From: Kytococcus aerolatus
GTDB lineage: Bacteria; Actinomycetota; Actinomycetes; Actinomycetales; Dermatophilaceae
NCBI RefSeq assembly: GCF_900187395.1
Contig: NZ_FYEZ01000001.1
Span: 806,001-870,000 of the forward strand
DNA: 64,000 nt
Direction: 5' to 3'
Made by a program: the position numbers and the translations under genes
In this document: positions 1-13,262 of the stretch, piece after piece
Position numbering within the stretch: the stretch's first letter is position 1
How the letters are laid out: each line of letters starts with the position of its first letter
Notes under the pieces: generated by a model
The model's database searches: none
What the model saw: only the letters and a program-made list of their open reading frames with translations
What the model was told of the DNA's origin: nothing

Positions 1-115
1 CCTGCTTCTCGACGGTGTGGCCGATCCGCTTCAGGCCCAGCGTCCGCAGCGTCTCACGGTGCTGCGGCTTGGCGCCGATGGCGGAACGGGTCTGGGTCAC
101 CTTGAGCGTGGCCAT
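1..115 (-). CDS. rpmD: 50S ribosomal protein L30, 3' part outside window
   Basis: Large-subunit ribosomal protein L30. Only about the first 38 codons are present; the gene runs off the left edge. The visible residues begin [14 protein letters not shown] and continue with [17 protein letters not shown], the classic L30 core. Its ATG overlaps the rpsE stop as ATGA, so the two are translationally coupled. rplO and secY would be expected further left in this operon but are not visible. Confidence 0.95.
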   Translation of the reverse strand, partial: MATLKVTQTRSAIGAKPQHRETLRTLGLKRIGHTVEKQ

Positions 116-810
116 CAGGCCCCCTCTCCGGCAGCCGCGGCGCGGGCGCGGAGCATCGCGGCGGGCGCGACGTCCTCGATCGGCAGACCGCGGCGGGCGG
201 CCACGGCCTCCGGCTGCTCCAGCTGGCGCAGCGCCTGCACCGTGGCGTGCACGATGTTGATCTGGTTGTCCGAACCGAGGGACTTGCTCAGGACGTCGTG
301 GATGCCGGCGCACTCCAGCACCGCACGCACCGGGCCACCGGCGATCACACCGGTACCCGGCGAGGCCGGGCGGAGCATGACGATGCCGGCGGAGTCCTCA
401 CCCTGGGTGGGGTGGGGGATGGTCCCGCCGATGCGAGCCACGCGGAAGAAGTTCTTCTTGGCCTCCTCGACACCCTTGGCGATCGCCAGGGGCACCTCCT
501 TGGCCTTTCCGTAGCCGACACCCACGGTGCCGTCGCCGTCACCCACCACGACGAGCGCGGTGAAGCTGAAGCGGCGACCACCCTTGACGACCTTGGCCAC
601 ACGGTTGATCGTGACGACGCGCTCGAGGTACTGGTTGCCCTCGTCGCGGCCGCCCCGGCCACCACGGCCGCCGTCACGGCCGCCACGGTCGTTGCGGTTG
701 CCACCACGGTTGTCGTTGCGCGTGTTGCCACGCTCGTTGGTGTTGCCACCGGCGCGGTTGTCCTGCACCTCTGCCCCGGTGAGCTCGCCTCCCTGCTGAG
801 TCTCAGCCAT
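115..810 (-). CDS. rpsE: 30S ribosomal protein S5 with RG-rich N-terminal extension
   Basis: Small-subunit protein S5, part of the mRNA entry channel and important for decoding fidelity. It has 231 residues, against about 167 in E. coli. The S5 core begins near residue 62 ([20 protein letters not shown]) and is complete through the second domain ([10 protein letters not shown]). The extra residues 1-60 are Asn/Gly/Arg/Asp-rich with RGG-like units and look disordered. It lies between rplR and rpmD in the spc part of the operon. Confidence 0.97.
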   Translation of the reverse strand: MAETQQGGELTGAEVQDNRAGGNTNERGNTRNDNRGGNRNDRGGRDGGRGGRGGRDEGNQYLERVVTINRVAKVVKGGRRFSFTALVVVGDGDGTVGVGYGKAKEVPLAIAKGVEEAKKNFFRVARIGGTIPHPTQGEDSAGIVMLRPASPGTGVIAGGPVRAVLECAGIHDVLSKSLGSDNQINIVHATVQALRQLEQPEAVAARRGLPIEDVAPAAMLRARAAAAGEGA

Positions 811-847
811 CAGAGGTCCTTTCCCTGAGTTGCACGAGTAGCGTTCA

Positions 848-1222
848 TCACAGCGTCAGACCACCCTCACGGGCGCCGTCGGCCACGGCCGCGACACGAC
901 CGGCGTAGCGGTTGCCACCACGGTCGAACACGACGACCTCGACACCAGCGGCCTTCGCACGCTCGGCGACGAGCTCGCCGACCTTGCGGGCCTTGGCGGA
1001 CTTGTCCGCCTCGGAGGCACGCAGCTCCGGCTCCATGGTGGAGGCCGAGGCCAGGGTGCGACCGACGGTGTCGTCGATGACCTGGACGAACATGTGACGG
1101 CTGGAGCGGTGCACCGCGAGACGCGGGCGCTCGCTCGTGCCGGTCACCTTCTTGCGCAGGCGGGCGTGACGACGCTCTCGGGAGGCCACGCTGCCCTTGG
1201 GGCGCTTGACGATCATAGCCAT
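848..1222 (-). CDS. rplR: 50S ribosomal protein L18
   Basis: L18 binds 5S rRNA in the central protuberance. 124 residues, normal length. The basic N-terminus ([20 protein letters not shown]), the [15 protein letters not shown] core and the [17 protein letters not shown] end are typical. It sits 3 nt after the rplF stop and 37 nt before rpsE in the same transcription unit. Confidence 0.97.
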   Translation of the reverse strand: MAMIVKRPKGSVASRERRHARLRKKVTGTSERPRLAVHRSSRHMFVQVIDDTVGRTLASASTMEPELRASEADKSAKARKVGELVAERAKAAGVEVVVFDRGGNRYAGRVAAVADGAREGGLTL

Positions 1223-1225
1223 GGC

Positions 1226-1765
1226 TTACTTACCAGCCTTTCCGACCTTGCGGCGGATGTGTTCGCCCTCGTAGCGCACACCCTTGGCCTTGTACGGGTC
1301 GGGCTTGCGGAGCTTGCGGATGTTGGCCGCGACCTCACCGACGAGCTGCTTGTCGATGCCGCTCACGGCGACCTTGGTCGGGCCGTCCAGGGTGAAGGTG
1401 ATCCCCTCGGGGGCCTTCACCAGGATCGGGTGCGAGTAGCCGAGCGCGAACTCCAGGTCCGAGCCCTTCGCCACCACGCGGTAACCGGTACCGGAGATCT
1501 CGAGGCGCTTGGTGTAGCCCTCGGTCACGCCGGTGACCATGTTCTGGATCAGGGTGCGCGCCAGGCCGTGACGGGCACGGGACTCGCGCTCCTCGTCCGG
1601 GCGGGACACCACGATGGCACCCTCCTCGTCACGAGCAGCGGTGATCGGCTCCGGCAGGGTGACGTCCAGCTCACCCTTCGGGCCCTTCACGGTGACGTCC
1701 TGACCGTCGATGGTCACGTCGACACCGTTGGGCACAGTGACGGGAAGTCGTCCAATACGAGACAT
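1226..1765 (-). CDS. rplF: 50S ribosomal protein L6
   Basis: L6 sits near the GTPase-associated centre. 179 residues, the usual length. It begins [17 protein letters not shown] and has the conserved C-terminal signature with [12 protein letters not shown], followed by [12 protein letters not shown]. It lies 26 nt downstream of rpsH. Confidence 0.97.
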   Translation of the reverse strand: MSRIGRLPVTVPNGVDVTIDGQDVTVKGPKGELDVTLPEPITAARDEEGAIVVSRPDEERESRARHGLARTLIQNMVTGVTEGYTKRLEISGTGYRVVAKGSDLEFALGYSHPILVKAPEGITFTLDGPTKVAVSGIDKQLVGEVAANIRKLRKPDPYKAKGVRYEGEHIRRKVGKAGK

Positions 1766-1791
1766 TTCTCAGTTCCTTCCTCGTCCGGGGC

Positions 1792-2190
1792 TCACCAGAC
1801 GTAGGCGAGGACTTCCCCACCCACACCCTTGGCAGCGGCCTGCTTGTCGGTCAGAAGGCCCGAGGAGGTCGACAGGATCGCGATGCCCAGGCCACCCAGG
1901 ACCCGCGGCAGGTTGGTCGACTTCGCGTACACGCGCAGACCGGGCTTGGACACCCGGCGCACCCCGGCGATGGAGCGCTCGCGGTTCGGGCCGTACTTCA
2001 GGGAGATGACGAGGGTCTTGCCGACCTCCGCCTCCTCCTCGGTCCAGTCGCCGATGTAACCCTCGTTCTTGAGGATGTCGGCGATGTGGGACTTCAGCTT
2101 CGAGAACGGCATGCGGACCTCGTCGTGCTGCGCCGAGTTGGCGTTGCGCACGCGGGTCAGCATGTCCGCGATCGGATCGGTCATGGTCAT
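1792..2190 (-). CDS. rpsH: 30S ribosomal protein S8
   Basis: S8 binds 16S rRNA helix 21 and is an assembly protein; in E. coli it is also the spc-operon translational repressor. 132 residues beginning [17 protein letters not shown], with the C-terminal [12 protein letters not shown] motif of the family. The 134-nt space upstream, towards rpsZ, is longer than others in the operon and holds only a small GGTCGG/CCGACC hairpin near 2229-2246. Confidence 0.97.
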   Translation of the reverse strand: MTMTDPIADMLTRVRNANSAQHDEVRMPFSKLKSHIADILKNEGYIGDWTEEEAEVGKTLVISLKYGPNRERSIAGVRRVSKPGLRVYAKSTNLPRVLGGLGIAILSTSSGLLTDKQAAAKGVGGEVLAYVW

Positions 2191-2324
2191 GGGCTGGATC
2201 GCCCTTCCTCATCCTGGTTTCGCCGGGCGGTCGGTGTCATCCGACCTGGGATCGTCCGGATCCTGCACGCACGGGGCGCGCCCGGGGACCTGTGATGGAG
2301 TGGGTGGATATCAGGACTTGCAGG

Positions 2325-2510
2325 TCACCAAGAGGACTTGGTGACGCCGGGGAGCTGGCCGGCGTGGGCCATCTCGCGCAGGCAGATGCGGCACAGGCCG
2401 AACTTGCGGTACACCGAGTGCGGGCGGCCGCAGCGCTGGCAGCGCGTGTAGGCCCGGACGGCGAACTTCGGCTTGCGGGCGGCCTTGTTCTTCAGAGCGG
2501 TCTTCGCCAC
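2325..2510 (-). CDS. rpsZ: 30S ribosomal protein S14 type Z (zinc-binding)
   Basis: Short zinc-containing form of S14, 61 residues. Two CxxC pairs (CQRC near residues 24-27 and CRIC near 40-43) form the zinc site, which marks the C+ paralogue. It lies 1 nt after rplE in spc order. Many actinobacteria also carry a Zn-independent rpsN elsewhere; none is in this window. Confidence 0.97.
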   Translation of the reverse strand: MAKTALKNKAARKPKFAVRAYTRCQRCGRPHSVYRKFGLCRICLREMAHAGQLPGVTKSSW

Positions 2511-2511
2511 G

Positions 2512-3108
2512 TCAGTTCTCCTTGAACGGGAAGCCCAGCGCGCGAAGCAGCGCGCGGCCCTCGTCGTCGGTCTGGGCGGTGGTCACGACCGTGATGTCCA
2601 TGCCGCGGACGCGGTCGATCTTGTCCTGGTCGATCTCGTGGAACATGGACTGCTCCGTGAGGCCGAAGGTGTAGTTGCCCTGGCCGTCGAACTGCTTCGG
2701 GGACAGGCCACGGAAGTCGCGGATACGGGGCAGGGCCACCGACACCAGACGGTCCAGGAACTCCCACATGCGGTCGCCACGCAGGGTGACGTTCGCGCCG
2801 ATGGGCATGCCCTCACGGAGCTTGAACTGGGCGATCGACTTCTTCGCCCGGTTCACGCGGGGCTTCTGACCGGTGATGACGGTCAGGTCCTTGATGGCGC
2901 CGTCGATGAGCTTGGAGTCGCGGGCGGCGTCGCCCACACCCATGTTCACGACGACCTTGGTGACGCCGGGGATCTGCATCACGTTGGCGTAGTTGAACTC
3001 CGACATCAGCGTGTCCCGGATCTCGGAGCGGTAGCGCTCCTTGAGGCGCGGGACCGGACGCTGCGCCGGAGCAGCGGTCTGCTCGGTCATCTCGGTGGTC
3101 TCACTCAT
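2512..3108 (-). CDS. rplE: 50S ribosomal protein L5
   Basis: L5 binds 5S rRNA and contacts the P-site tRNA. The protein has 198 residues; the conserved core starts at [10 protein letters not shown], after a short acidic N-terminal tail. Family motifs [11 protein letters not shown] and [13 protein letters not shown] are present. Its start overlaps the rplX stop by 4 nt. Confidence 0.97.
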   Translation of the reverse strand: MSETTEMTEQTAAPAQRPVPRLKERYRSEIRDTLMSEFNYANVMQIPGVTKVVVNMGVGDAARDSKLIDGAIKDLTVITGQKPRVNRAKKSIAQFKLREGMPIGANVTLRGDRMWEFLDRLVSVALPRIRDFRGLSPKQFDGQGNYTFGLTEQSMFHEIDQDKIDRVRGMDITVVTTAQTDDEGRALLRALGFPFKEN

Positions 3109-3479
3109 GCCAGGTCCTTGCCCGAGCGCACGGCCACGCGGGTGCGGGTCGCCTTCTGACGACCGTTGCGCTCGACGTTCTCGACGCGCGTGCGGACACG
3201 GGTCGGGGTGTTGGTCTCCGGGTCCACCAGCGCCACGTTGGACACGTGGATGGGGGCCTCGACGGTCTGGATGCCGCCGGCGCCTCCGCCCACGCCTGCG
3301 CGGGTGTGCTTGGTCACGCGGTTGATGCCCTCGACGAGCACGCGCTGGCGCTCCGGGTACACCTCGATGACGCGACCGGTCTTGCCCCGGTCACCACCGT
3401 TGGCCTGCGTACGGCCGGTGATGACCTGGACGAGGTCGTTCTTCTTGATCTTCATCTTGGGCGTCTTGTGGGCCGCCAT
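3105..3479 (-). CDS. rplX: 50S ribosomal protein L24
   Basis: L24 is an early assembly initiator of the 50S subunit. 124 residues with an N-terminal KOW motif ([13 protein letters not shown]) and [11 protein letters not shown] Gly-rich segment (GVGGGAGG, residues about 62-69) replaces the usual linker. It starts 2 nt after rplN. Confidence 0.97.
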   Translation of the reverse strand: MAAHKTPKMKIKKNDLVQVITGRTQANGGDRGKTGRVIEVYPERQRVLVEGINRVTKHTRAGVGGGAGGIQTVEAPIHVSNVALVDPETNTPTRVRTRVENVERNGRQKATRTRVAVRSGKDLA

Positions 3480-3481
3480 GA

Positions 3482-3850
3482 TCAGATCACCTCCGGGGCG
3501 AGGGACACGATGCGCATGAACTGCTTGTCACGCAGCTCGCGTCCGACGGGGCCGAAGATGCGGGTGCCACGGGGCTCCCCATCGGCCTTGAGGATGACGG
3601 CGGCGTTCTCGTCGAAGCGGATGTAGCTGCCGTCGGGACGGCGCCGCTCCTTCGAGGTGCGGACGATGACCGCCTTGACGACGTCACCCTTCTTCACGTT
3701 GCCGCCGGGGATGGCGTCCTTGACCGACGCGACGATCGTGTCGCCGATGCCGGCGTAGCGACGACCCGAACCGCCGAGAACCCGGATGCACAAGATCTCC
3801 TTGGCACCGGTGTTGTCGGCGACGCGCAGTCGCGACTCCTGCTGGATCAC
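3482..3850 (-). CDS. rplN: 50S ribosomal protein L14
   Basis: L14 contacts 16S helix 14 at the intersubunit bridge. 122 residues, the standard length, beginning [18 protein letters not shown] and ending [17 protein letters not shown]. It is separated from rpsQ by 115 nt that hold two hairpins. Confidence 0.98.
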   Translation of the reverse strand: MIQQESRLRVADNTGAKEILCIRVLGGSGRRYAGIGDTIVASVKDAIPGGNVKKGDVVKAVIVRTSKERRRPDGSYIRFDENAAVILKADGEPRGTRIFGPVGRELRDKQFMRIVSLAPEVI

Positions 3851-3876
3851 TACATTCTCCTGTCGTCGAGCAGGTT

Positions 3877-3900
3877 CTCACCCCTCCTTGCGGGGGTGAG
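3877..3900 (-). other. hairpin 1 between rpsQ and rplN
   Basis: Inverted repeat with 8-bp arms (CTCACCCC and GGGGTGAG) around an 8-nt loop, in the unusually long rpsQ-rplN spacer. There is no U-tract on the minus-strand transcript. It could be a processing or partial attenuation site; function is inferred only from structure. Confidence 0.5.
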
Positions 3901-3924
3901 CCTTGCCGAACCGGATGGTCGGAG

Positions 3925-3954
3925 GGTGGGGGCGAAGCGTACTCCGCCCCCACC
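3925..3954 (-). other. hairpin 2 between rpsQ and rplN
   Basis: Inverted repeat with 10-bp GC-rich arms (GGTGGGGGCG and CGCCCCCACC) and a 10-nt loop, 11 nt downstream of the rpsQ stop. No U-tract follows on the minus strand. It may reduce read-through from the S10 part into the spc part, or stabilise a processed 3' end. Confidence 0.5.
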
Positions 3955-3965
3955 ATCGATGCTTC

Positions 3966-4274
3966 TTACTTGGCCTTCTCCACGACCTCGACCAGGCGCC
4001 AGCGCTTGGTCGCAGAGGTCGGACGGGTCTCGGCGATGCGGACGAGGTCGCCGATGCCGGCGGTCTCGTTCTCGTCGTGGGCCTTCACCTTGGTCGTCTT
4101 GCGGATGACCTTGCCGTACAGCGCGTGGGTGACGCGCTGCTCCAGCTCCACGGTGATCGTCTTGTCCATCTTGTCGGACACGACGTAGCCGCGACGCTCC
4201 TTGCGGAAGTGGCGGCCGCCGGGGGCCAGCAGCTTGCCGTCCTCGGACACCTGCTGGGTGTTCTGCTCAGTCAT
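3966..4274 (-). CDS. rpsQ: 30S ribosomal protein S17
   Basis: S17 is a primary 16S rRNA-binding protein. 102 residues with [17 protein letters not shown] and [19 protein letters not shown] lies one codon upstream of the chosen ATG, but AGGAGG is only 1 nt from that GTG and 4 nt from the ATG, so the ATG is preferred. That ATG overlaps the rpmC stop (ATGA). Confidence 0.96.
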   Translation of the reverse strand: MTEQNTQQVSEDGKLLAPGGRHFRKERRGYVVSDKMDKTITVELEQRVTHALYGKVIRKTTKVKAHDENETAGIGDLVRIAETRPTSATKRWRLVEVVEKAK

Positions 4275-4510
4275 CACGCCTCCTGCGGGGAACGACCGAT
4301 GTTGAGCTCGCGCTCACGCATCTCGGTGTAGATCCGGGCGATGTCCTTGCGGACCGCCTTGAGGCGGCTGCTGTTGGTCATCTGACCCGTGGCGGACTGG
4401 AAACGGAGGTTGAACAGCTCCTGCTTGGCCTCGGCCAGGGCGTCACGCAGCCCCTGGTCGTCCATGCCGCGCAGGTCCTCCATGGTCTTGTCGTCGGAGC
4501 CGAGCGCCAT
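4274..4510 (-). CDS. rpmC: 50S ribosomal protein L29
   Basis: L29 lies at the peptide exit tunnel and helps bind trigger factor and SRP. 78 residues with the signature [19 protein letters not shown]. It overlaps rplP upstream by one base and rpsQ downstream by an ATGA overlap. Confidence 0.97.
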   Translation of the reverse strand: MALGSDDKTMEDLRGMDDQGLRDALAEAKQELFNLRFQSATGQMTNSSRLKAVRKDIARIYTEMRERELNIGRSPQEA

Positions 4511-4929
4511 CAGACGTCACCACCCTCACGTGCCACGATGCGGCACTTCATCGGAAGCTTGTGCATGGCCAGACGCAGGGCCTCACGCGCGACCTCGTCG
4601 GAGACACCCGAGAGCTCGAACATGATGCGGCCCGGCTTCACGTTGGCCACCCACCACTCGGTGGAACCCTTACCGGAACCCATGCGGACCTCGGCGGGCT
4701 TCTTCGTCAGCGGGCGGTCGGGGAAGATGTTGATCCACACCTTTCCGCCTCGCTTGATGTGACGGGTCATCGCGATACGCGCGGACTCGATCTGACGGTT
4801 GGTCACGTAGGCCGGCGACAGGGCCTGGATGCCGTAGTCACCGAAGGCCAGCTCGGTGCCACCCTTCGCCATACCGGCACGCTTGGGGTGGTGCTGCTTG
4901 CGGTGCTTGACGCGACGCGGGATCAGCAT
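4510..4929 (-). CDS. rplP: 50S ribosomal protein L16
   Basis: L16 organises the A-site side of the 50S subunit. 139 residues beginning [15 protein letters not shown]. The conserved [18 protein letters not shown] and [13 protein letters not shown] segments are intact. The start shares one base with the rpsC stop. Confidence 0.98.
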   Translation of the reverse strand: MLIPRRVKHRKQHHPKRAGMAKGGTELAFGDYGIQALSPAYVTNRQIESARIAMTRHIKRGGKVWINIFPDRPLTKKPAEVRMGSGKGSTEWWVANVKPGRIMFELSGVSDEVAREALRLAMHKLPMKCRIVAREGGDV

Positions 4930-5759
4930 CAGTTCTCGCCTCCCTCGGCGGCCGGCGCCTGGGCAGCGGCCTCGGTGCTGGCGCCCTGCGGCGCCTCGTT
5001 GCGGGGTCCACGACCGCGGCCACGACCACGCGGGGCCTCGCCGCCACGGCCACGGCCCGGACGGTCACCACGACCGCGGCCACGCTGCGGGGCGTTGGCC
5101 TGCTCGCGGGCGAGCTCCTTGTCGGTCATGTCGCCCTGGTAGATCCAGACCTTCACGCCGATGCGGCCGAAGGTGGTCTTGGCCTCGTGGAACCCGTAGT
5201 CGATGTTCGCCCGGAGGGTGTGCAGCGGCACGCGGCCCTCGCGGTAGAACTCGGTCCGGCTCATCTCGGCGCCGCCGAGACGGCCCGAGCACTGCACGCG
5301 GATGCCCTTGGCGCCGGCGCGCTGCGCGGACTGGATGCCCTTCTTCATCGCACGGCGGGTCGACACGCGGGCCGACAGCTGCTCGGCGATGCCCTGGGCG
5401 ACCAGCTGGGCCACGGCCTCGGGGTTCTTCACCTCGAGGATGTTCAGCTGGACCTGCTTGCCGGTCAGCTTCTCGAGCTGACCGCGAAGGCGGTCCGCCT
5501 CGGCACCACGGCGACCGATGACGATGCCCGGACGAGCGGTGTGGATGTCCACACGCACGCGGTCACGGGTGCGCTCGATCTCGACCTTGGCGATACCGGC
5601 GCGCTCCATGCCGTCGGTCAGGAGCTTGCGGATCGCGACGTCCTCGCGCACGAAGTCCGCGTAGCGCTGGCCCTCGGCGGTGGAGTCGGCGAACCACCGG
5701 CTCTTGTGGTCGGTGGTGATGCCCAGACGGAAGCCGTGCGGGTTGATCTTCTGACCCAT
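4929..5759 (-). CDS. rpsC: 30S ribosomal protein S3 with RG-rich C-terminal tail
   Basis: S3 lines the mRNA entry channel and with S4/S5 forms the ribosomal helicase. 276 residues against about 233 in E. coli. The KH domain ([17 protein letters not shown]) and C-terminal domain ([10 protein letters not shown]) are complete. Residues from about 223 are a low-complexity tail of RGRG units followed by an Ala/Glu-rich end. It overlaps rplV and rplP by one base each. Confidence 0.97.
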   Translation of the reverse strand: MGQKINPHGFRLGITTDHKSRWFADSTAEGQRYADFVREDVAIRKLLTDGMERAGIAKVEIERTRDRVRVDIHTARPGIVIGRRGAEADRLRGQLEKLTGKQVQLNILEVKNPEAVAQLVAQGIAEQLSARVSTRRAMKKGIQSAQRAGAKGIRVQCSGRLGGAEMSRTEFYREGRVPLHTLRANIDYGFHEAKTTFGRIGVKVWIYQGDMTDKELAREQANAPQRGRGRGDRPGRGRGGEAPRGRGRGRGPRNEAPQGASTEAAAQAPAAEGGEN

Positions 5760-6136
5760 CAGCGGGTCCCTCCCTTGGCGTCATCGTCGTTCGGCTGCGA
5801 CACGACCACGGTGATGTGGCTCGTGCGCTTCAGGATCTTGCTGGCCCGGCCCTGAGCACGCGGACGGAACCGCTTCATGCTCGGACCCTCGTCGACGAAG
5901 GCCTCGCTGATGAGCAGCGAGTTCTCGTCAAAGGCAACAGCGTCGCGGTCAGCCATGAACCGGGCGTTCGCAATAGCGCTCTGCAGCACCTTCATGACCG
6001 GCTCGCTCGCACCCTGGGGGGCGAACTGCAGCACGGACAGGGCCTCAGCGGCCTGCTTGCCACGGATCAGGTCCACGACGCGGCGAGCCTTCATGGGCGT
6101 CACGCGGACGTACCGCGCCTGCGCCTTGGCTTCCAT
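5759..6136 (-). CDS. rplV: 50S ribosomal protein L22
   Basis: L22 extends a beta-hairpin into the nascent-chain tunnel, where macrolide-resistance changes can arise. 125 residues; [19 protein letters not shown] and [20 protein letters not shown] are canonical, so the tunnel loop looks wild type. It is preceded by a 64-nt gap after rpsS. Confidence 0.97.
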   Translation of the reverse strand: MEAKAQARYVRVTPMKARRVVDLIRGKQAAEALSVLQFAPQGASEPVMKVLQSAIANARFMADRDAVAFDENSLLISEAFVDEGPSMKRFRPRAQGRASKILKRTSHITVVVSQPNDDDAKGGTR

Positions 6137-6200
6137 GTCAGTCCCTCTTCAGTCGTAAGTGGTTGGTTGTGGTCGCCGGACGGCGATCACGGTGCTGAGA

Positions 6201-6479
6201 TCAGCGACGGCCCTTGCGGTCGTCCTTGACGTGACCCTTGAAGGTCTTCGTCGGCGCGAACTCCCCGAGCTTGTGGCCGACCATCGCCTCGGTCACGAAG
6301 ACCGGGACGTGCTTGCGGCCGTCGTGCACGGCCAGGGTGTGGCCGAGCATCTCCGGGGTGATCATGGAACGACGCGACCAGGTCTTGATCACGTTCTTCG
6401 TGCCGGCTTCGTTCTGAGCGTCCACCTTCTTGGCGAGGTGGTCGTCGACGAAGGGGCCCTTCTTGAGGCTACGAGGCAT
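6201..6479 (-). CDS. rpsS: 30S ribosomal protein S19
   Basis: S19 forms a complex with S13 in the 30S head. 92 residues beginning [15 protein letters not shown]. The motifs [12 protein letters not shown] and [19 protein letters not shown] are present. It lies 15 nt after rplB. Confidence 0.98.
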   Translation of the reverse strand: MPRSLKKGPFVDDHLAKKVDAQNEAGTKNVIKTWSRRSMITPEMLGHTLAVHDGRKHVPVFVTEAMVGHKLGEFAPTKTFKGHVKDDRKGRR

Positions 6480-6494
6480 CTCCAGGTGCTCCTA

Positions 6495-7331
6495 TCAGCG
6501 CTTCTTGCCGGTACGACGACGGCGAACGATCAGCTTGTCGCTGGCCTTGCCCTTCTGGCGGGTGCGGCCCTCCCGCTGGCCCCAGGGGCTCACCGGGTGA
6601 CGACCACCGGACGTCCGGCCCTCACCACCACCGTGCGGGTGGTCAACGGGGTTCATCACGACACCACGCACGGTCGGGCGCTTGCCCTTCCAGCGCATGC
6701 GGCCGGCCTTGCCCCAGTTGATGTTGGACTGCTCGGCGTTGCCGACCTCGCCGATGGAGGCGCGGCAGCGGGCGTCGACGTTCCGGATCTCGCCGGACGG
6801 CATGCGGAGCTGCGCGTACGGGCCCTCCTTGGCCACCAGCTGGACGCGGGTGCCGGCGGAGCGGGCGATCTTCGCACCGCCGCCGGGCCGCAGCTCGATG
6901 GCGTGGATGACCGTACCGACCGGGATGTTGCGCAGCGGCAGGTTGTTGCCCGGCTTGATGTCGGCGCCGGGGCCGGACTCGACCGTGGCGCCCTGCTCCA
7001 GGTGACGCGGCGCGATGATGTAGCGCTTCTCACCGTCGGCGTAGTGCAGCAGCGCGATGCGCGCCGTGCGGTTGGGGTCGTACTCGATGTGGGCGACCTT
7101 CGCCGGCACGCCGTCCTTGTCCGCTCGACGGAAGTCGATCAGACGGTAGGCGCGCTTGTGGCCACCACCGATGTGACGGGTGGTGATGCGCCCGGAGGTG
7201 TTGCGTCCTCCGGACTTGGTCAGCGGACGCACCAGGGACTTCTCCGGGGTGCTCCGGGTGACCTCGACGAAGTCCGCGGCGCTCGAGCCGCGGCGGCCCG
7301 GGGTCGTGGGCTTGTGCTTGCGGATTGCCAT
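6495..7331 (-). CDS. rplB: 50S ribosomal protein L2
   Basis: L2 is required for peptidyl-transferase centre assembly and subunit joining. 278 residues. The C-terminal signature [14 protein letters not shown] includes the essential His, and [20 protein letters not shown] is typical. It follows rplW by 47 nt. Confidence 0.98.
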   Translation of the reverse strand: MAIRKHKPTTPGRRGSSAADFVEVTRSTPEKSLVRPLTKSGGRNTSGRITTRHIGGGHKRAYRLIDFRRADKDGVPAKVAHIEYDPNRTARIALLHYADGEKRYIIAPRHLEQGATVESGPGADIKPGNNLPLRNIPVGTVIHAIELRPGGGAKIARSAGTRVQLVAKEGPYAQLRMPSGEIRNVDARCRASIGEVGNAEQSNINWGKAGRMRWKGKRPTVRGVVMNPVDHPHGGGEGRTSGGRHPVSPWGQREGRTRQKGKASDKLIVRRRRTGKKR

Positions 7332-7378
7332 GTTGGGGTCCTAGCTCCGTACTCGTGTCTCGTCTCGATATCCCGGGC

Positions 7379-7699
7379 TCAGTTGCCTGCGCCGAAGATG
7401 TCGATCGAGCCTTCCTTGAGCGTGACGATGGCGCGCTTGGTGTCCTTGCGTCGGCCAATGCCGAAGCGGGTCCGACGGGCCTTGCCCACGCGGTTCATCG
7501 TGTGGACCGAGGCGACCTTGACGTCGAAGATCTTCTCGACGGCAAGCTTGATCTCGGTCTTGTTGGCGCGCGGGTCGACCAGGAAGGTGTACTTCCCCTC
7601 GTCGAGGAGGGCGTAGGACTTCTCGGAGACCACCGGCGCGAGCAGGATGTCGCGGGGGTCCTTGCCGATTGCCGCGGCGTTGGTGGTGGGGGTGCTCAT
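7379..7699 (-). CDS. rplW: 50S ribosomal protein L23
   Basis: L23 is the docking site for trigger factor and SRP at the tunnel exit. 106 residues; the core starts at [23 protein letters not shown] after a 13-residue lead. It overlaps the end of rplD by 4 nt (ATGA). Confidence 0.97.
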   Translation of the reverse strand: MSTPTTNAAAIGKDPRDILLAPVVSEKSYALLDEGKYTFLVDPRANKTEIKLAVEKIFDVKVASVHTMNRVGKARRTRFGIGRRKDTKRAIVTLKEGSIDIFGAGN

Positions 7700-8364
7700 C
7701 GGGCGACCTCCTGCTTCTCAGCGTTCTCGTGGGCGGTCTGCTGACCACCGGAGATGAAGGCCTCCAGCGCACCGGCCGTGAAGAACACGTCGTCCGCACA
7801 CATCACGTCATAGGTGTTCAGCTGGTCGGCGAAGAGCGCGTGCACGTCCGGGAGGTTGCGCAGGCTCTTCAGGGCCAGCTCGTCCCCACGCTCCAGCACG
7901 ACCAGCAGGCTGCGACGGTCGGTCTGACCGCGGAGCAGCGTGGCCGCGCTGCGGGTGGACGGGGTGTCCCCCTCCAGCACGCTGGACAGCACGTGGATGC
8001 GGCCGTGGCGAGCACGGTCGGAGAGCGCGCCACGCAGGGCGGCGGCCTTCATCTTCTTGGGGGTCCGCTGCGCGTAGTCACGCGGCTGCGGGCCGTGGAC
8101 GGTGCCACCGCCGGCGAACTGCGGCGCACGGGTCGAGCCCTGACGGGCGCGGCCGGTGCCCTTCTGGCGGTACGGCTTGCGACCACCACCGCGCACCTCG
8201 GCGCGCGTCTTGGTGGCGTGCGTGCCCTGGCGGGCGGCAGCCAGCTGGGCCACGACGACCTGGTGGATCAGCGGCACGTTGACGGCCACGTCGAAGATCT
8301 CGGCGGGCAGCTCGGTGGTGCCGGTGGTCTGGCCAGCGGGGCTGATGATGTCGATCGTCGGCAT
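7696..8364 (-). CDS. rplD: 50S ribosomal protein L4
   Basis: L4 reaches into the peptide tunnel; in E. coli it also represses its own S10 operon. 222 residues. The loop signature with [19 protein letters not shown] is intact, so the macrolide-relevant tunnel loop looks wild type. It starts 1 nt after the rplC stop. Confidence 0.97.
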   Translation of the reverse strand: MPTIDIISPAGQTTGTTELPAEIFDVAVNVPLIHQVVVAQLAAARQGTHATKTRAEVRGGGRKPYRQKGTGRARQGSTRAPQFAGGGTVHGPQPRDYAQRTPKKMKAAALRGALSDRARHGRIHVLSSVLEGDTPSTRSAATLLRGQTDRRSLLVVLERGDELALKSLRNLPDVHALFADQLNTYDVMCADDVFFTAGALEAFISGGQQTAHENAEKQEVAR

Positions 8365-8365
8365 G

Positions 8366-9037
8366 TCAGGCTCCCTTCACGGAGGAGCGCACGAGGACGA
8401 GGCCGCCACGCGGGCCGGGAACGGCACCGGTGATGAGCAGCAGACCCTTCTCGGCGTCCACGGCGTGGATGGACAGGTTCTGGGTGGTCTGACGCTCGCC
8501 GCCCATGCGACCCGCCATGCGGGTGCCGCGGAAGACGCGGCCGGGCGTGGCGCAGCCACCGATGGAACCGGGCTTGCGGTGGTTGCGGTGCGCACCGTGG
8601 GAGGCGCTGACACCAGCGAACCCGTGGCGCTTCATGACACCGGCGAAACCCTTGCCCTTGGTGGTCCCGACGAGGTCGACCGACTGGCCGGCCTCGAAGG
8701 TCTCCACGGTGAGCTCCTGGCCCAGCTCGTAGGACTCGAAGTCCCCGGTGCGCAGCTCGGTGAGGTGGCGACGCGGGGTCACGCCGGCCTTCTCGAAGTG
8801 GCCACACATGGGCTGGCTCACCTTGCGGGGGTCGATGTCGCCGGTGGCGATCTGGACGGCGCCGTAGCCGTCGGCCTCCGGGGTGCGGATCTGGGTCACC
8901 ACGTTCGGGGCGACCTGCACCACCGTGACCGGGACCAGGCGGTTCTCGGCATCCCACACCTGGGTCATGCCGAGCTTGGTGCCCAGCAGTCCGGAGTAGG
9001 TGCGCTGCACGGTCTTCTCAGTCATGGTGGCGCTCAC
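8366..9037 (-). CDS. rplC: 50S ribosomal protein L3
   Basis: L3 starts 50S assembly near the peptidyl-transferase centre. 223 residues from a GTG at 9037 that overlaps the rpsJ stop (GTGA); an in-frame ATG four codons later (9025) is the alternative and gives [20 protein letters not shown]. The family signature [21 protein letters not shown] is present. Confidence 0.95.
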   Translation of the reverse strand: MSATMTEKTVQRTYSGLLGTKLGMTQVWDAENRLVPVTVVQVAPNVVTQIRTPEADGYGAVQIATGDIDPRKVSQPMCGHFEKAGVTPRRHLTELRTGDFESYELGQELTVETFEAGQSVDLVGTTKGKGFAGVMKRHGFAGVSASHGAHRNHRKPGSIGGCATPGRVFRGTRMAGRMGGERQTTQNLSIHAVDAEKGLLLITGAVPGPRGGLVLVRSSVKGA

Positions 9038-9342
9038 AGCTTGATCTCGATGTTCACGTCAGCCGGGAGGTCGAGTCGCATCAGGGAGTCGACCGCCTTG
9101 GGGGTCGGGTCCACGATGTCGATGAGGCGCTTGTGCGTGCGCATCTCGAAGTGCTCTCGGCTGTCCTTGTACTTGTGCGGGGACCGGATGACGCAGAAGA
9201 CGTTCTTCTCCGTCGGAAGGGGCACAGGGCCCACTACGGTCGCGCCCGCACGGGTCACGGTGTCCACGATCTTCCGCGCCGAAGAGTCGATGACCTCATG
9301 GTCATACGACTTCAGCCGGATGCGGATCTTCTGTCCCGCCAT
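9034..9342 (-). CDS. rpsJ: 30S ribosomal protein S10 (NusE)
   Basis: S10 is a ribosomal protein and, as NusE, part of NusB-dependent antitermination. 102 residues beginning [19 protein letters not shown] and ending [10 protein letters not shown]. The reading frame extends further upstream, but the conserved start is this ATG and the extension has no family similarity. First gene of the operon. Confidence 0.98.
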   Translation of the reverse strand: MAGQKIRIRLKSYDHEVIDSSARKIVDTVTRAGATVVGPVPLPTEKNVFCVIRSPHKYKDSREHFEMRTHKRLIDIVDPTPKAVDSLMRLDLPADVNIEIKL

Positions 9343-9658
9343 CGGTTCGTTGACTCTCTCTCGTCGTACCGCTCTGGTCATGGCGGCCATCTCCCCGACC
9401 CCCGCGCTCGGGCGTGTCGCGCTTTGCGGACACACCACGACCTTGCGGGTCGTTCCGGGTGGGGCCTGCGGCCCCGGATGACCGGGTTCGTGCTCCGGTC
9501 GGACAGCGACCGGTCTCCCAGCGGGAGGGGAGCACGAGCTCCACGGTCGGACCTGCCTCGTCCGGAAGGGCGCGGGTGCTGACCAGCAGAGGATCCGGGT
9601 CCCAGCGGGACCGACCTTCTGTGCTGATGTGCAGACACGCCCAACAAGCAACTTGCCT
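9343..9658 (-). other. long structured 5' leader of the S10 operon
   Basis: No gene here. About 310 nt lie between the proposed promoter and rpsJ. On the transcript they can fold into stable hairpins: 9448-9483 (inner GGGGCC/GGCCCC arms), 9495-9513 (CCGGTCG/CGACCGG) and outer arms GTGCTCC/GGAGCAC at 9490-9535. E. coli uses an S10 leader for L4 control; whether this leader does so is unknown. Confidence 0.55.
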
Positions 9659-9686
9659 ATTCTGGCACACCCGGGAGCAGGAACAA
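9659..9686 (-). promoter_or_regulatory. putative S10 operon promoter
   Basis: On the minus strand TTGTTC is followed after 16 nt by CAGAAT. The -10 resembles TAGAAT seen ahead of rpsL. It lies just upstream of the long rpsJ leader and downstream of nothing but the tuf terminator, which fits a main operon promoter. The -35 match is weak. Confidence 0.5.
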
Positions 9687-9709
9687 AATCTGCACCCCGG
9701 ACGACGCGG

Positions 9710-9740
9710 AAGGCCCCCGACCATGGAGGTCGGGGGCCTT
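9710..9740 (-). terminator. intrinsic terminator after tuf
   Basis: Perfect 13-bp stem (AAGGCCCCCGACC with GGTCGGGGGCCTT) and a 5-nt loop, 50 nt past the tuf stop. It separates the str operon from the S10 operon. Confidence 0.85.
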
Positions 9741-9789
9741 CGGCGGTGCGGACTCTCCCGCGGCGCCCAGTGCCCGTGAGGGCGCTGGA

Positions 9790-10983
<1,194 letters not shown>

Positions 10984-11110
10984 TGGGGTCCTCCTGTTGG
11001 ACTGTGGTCTCGCGCCCGTCCCGCCGCGGGATTGCGGCGGGCGGGACGCAAGTATTGCTGGTTACTGGGAACTGGTGCGAATCAGGCCGTGTGAGTGTAC
11101 CCGGTGGGGG

Positions 11111-13216
<2,106 letters not shown>

Positions 13217-13262
13217 GTTGTCTCTTCTCGTGTTGCGGTGGTCGGTGCGAAATGGGACTGAC

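Noticed and set aside
10984-11110. Separate tuf promoter in the fusA-tuf spacer
   Set aside because: AATACT could be a -10, but no -35 lies at acceptable spacing, so it is not reported as a feature.
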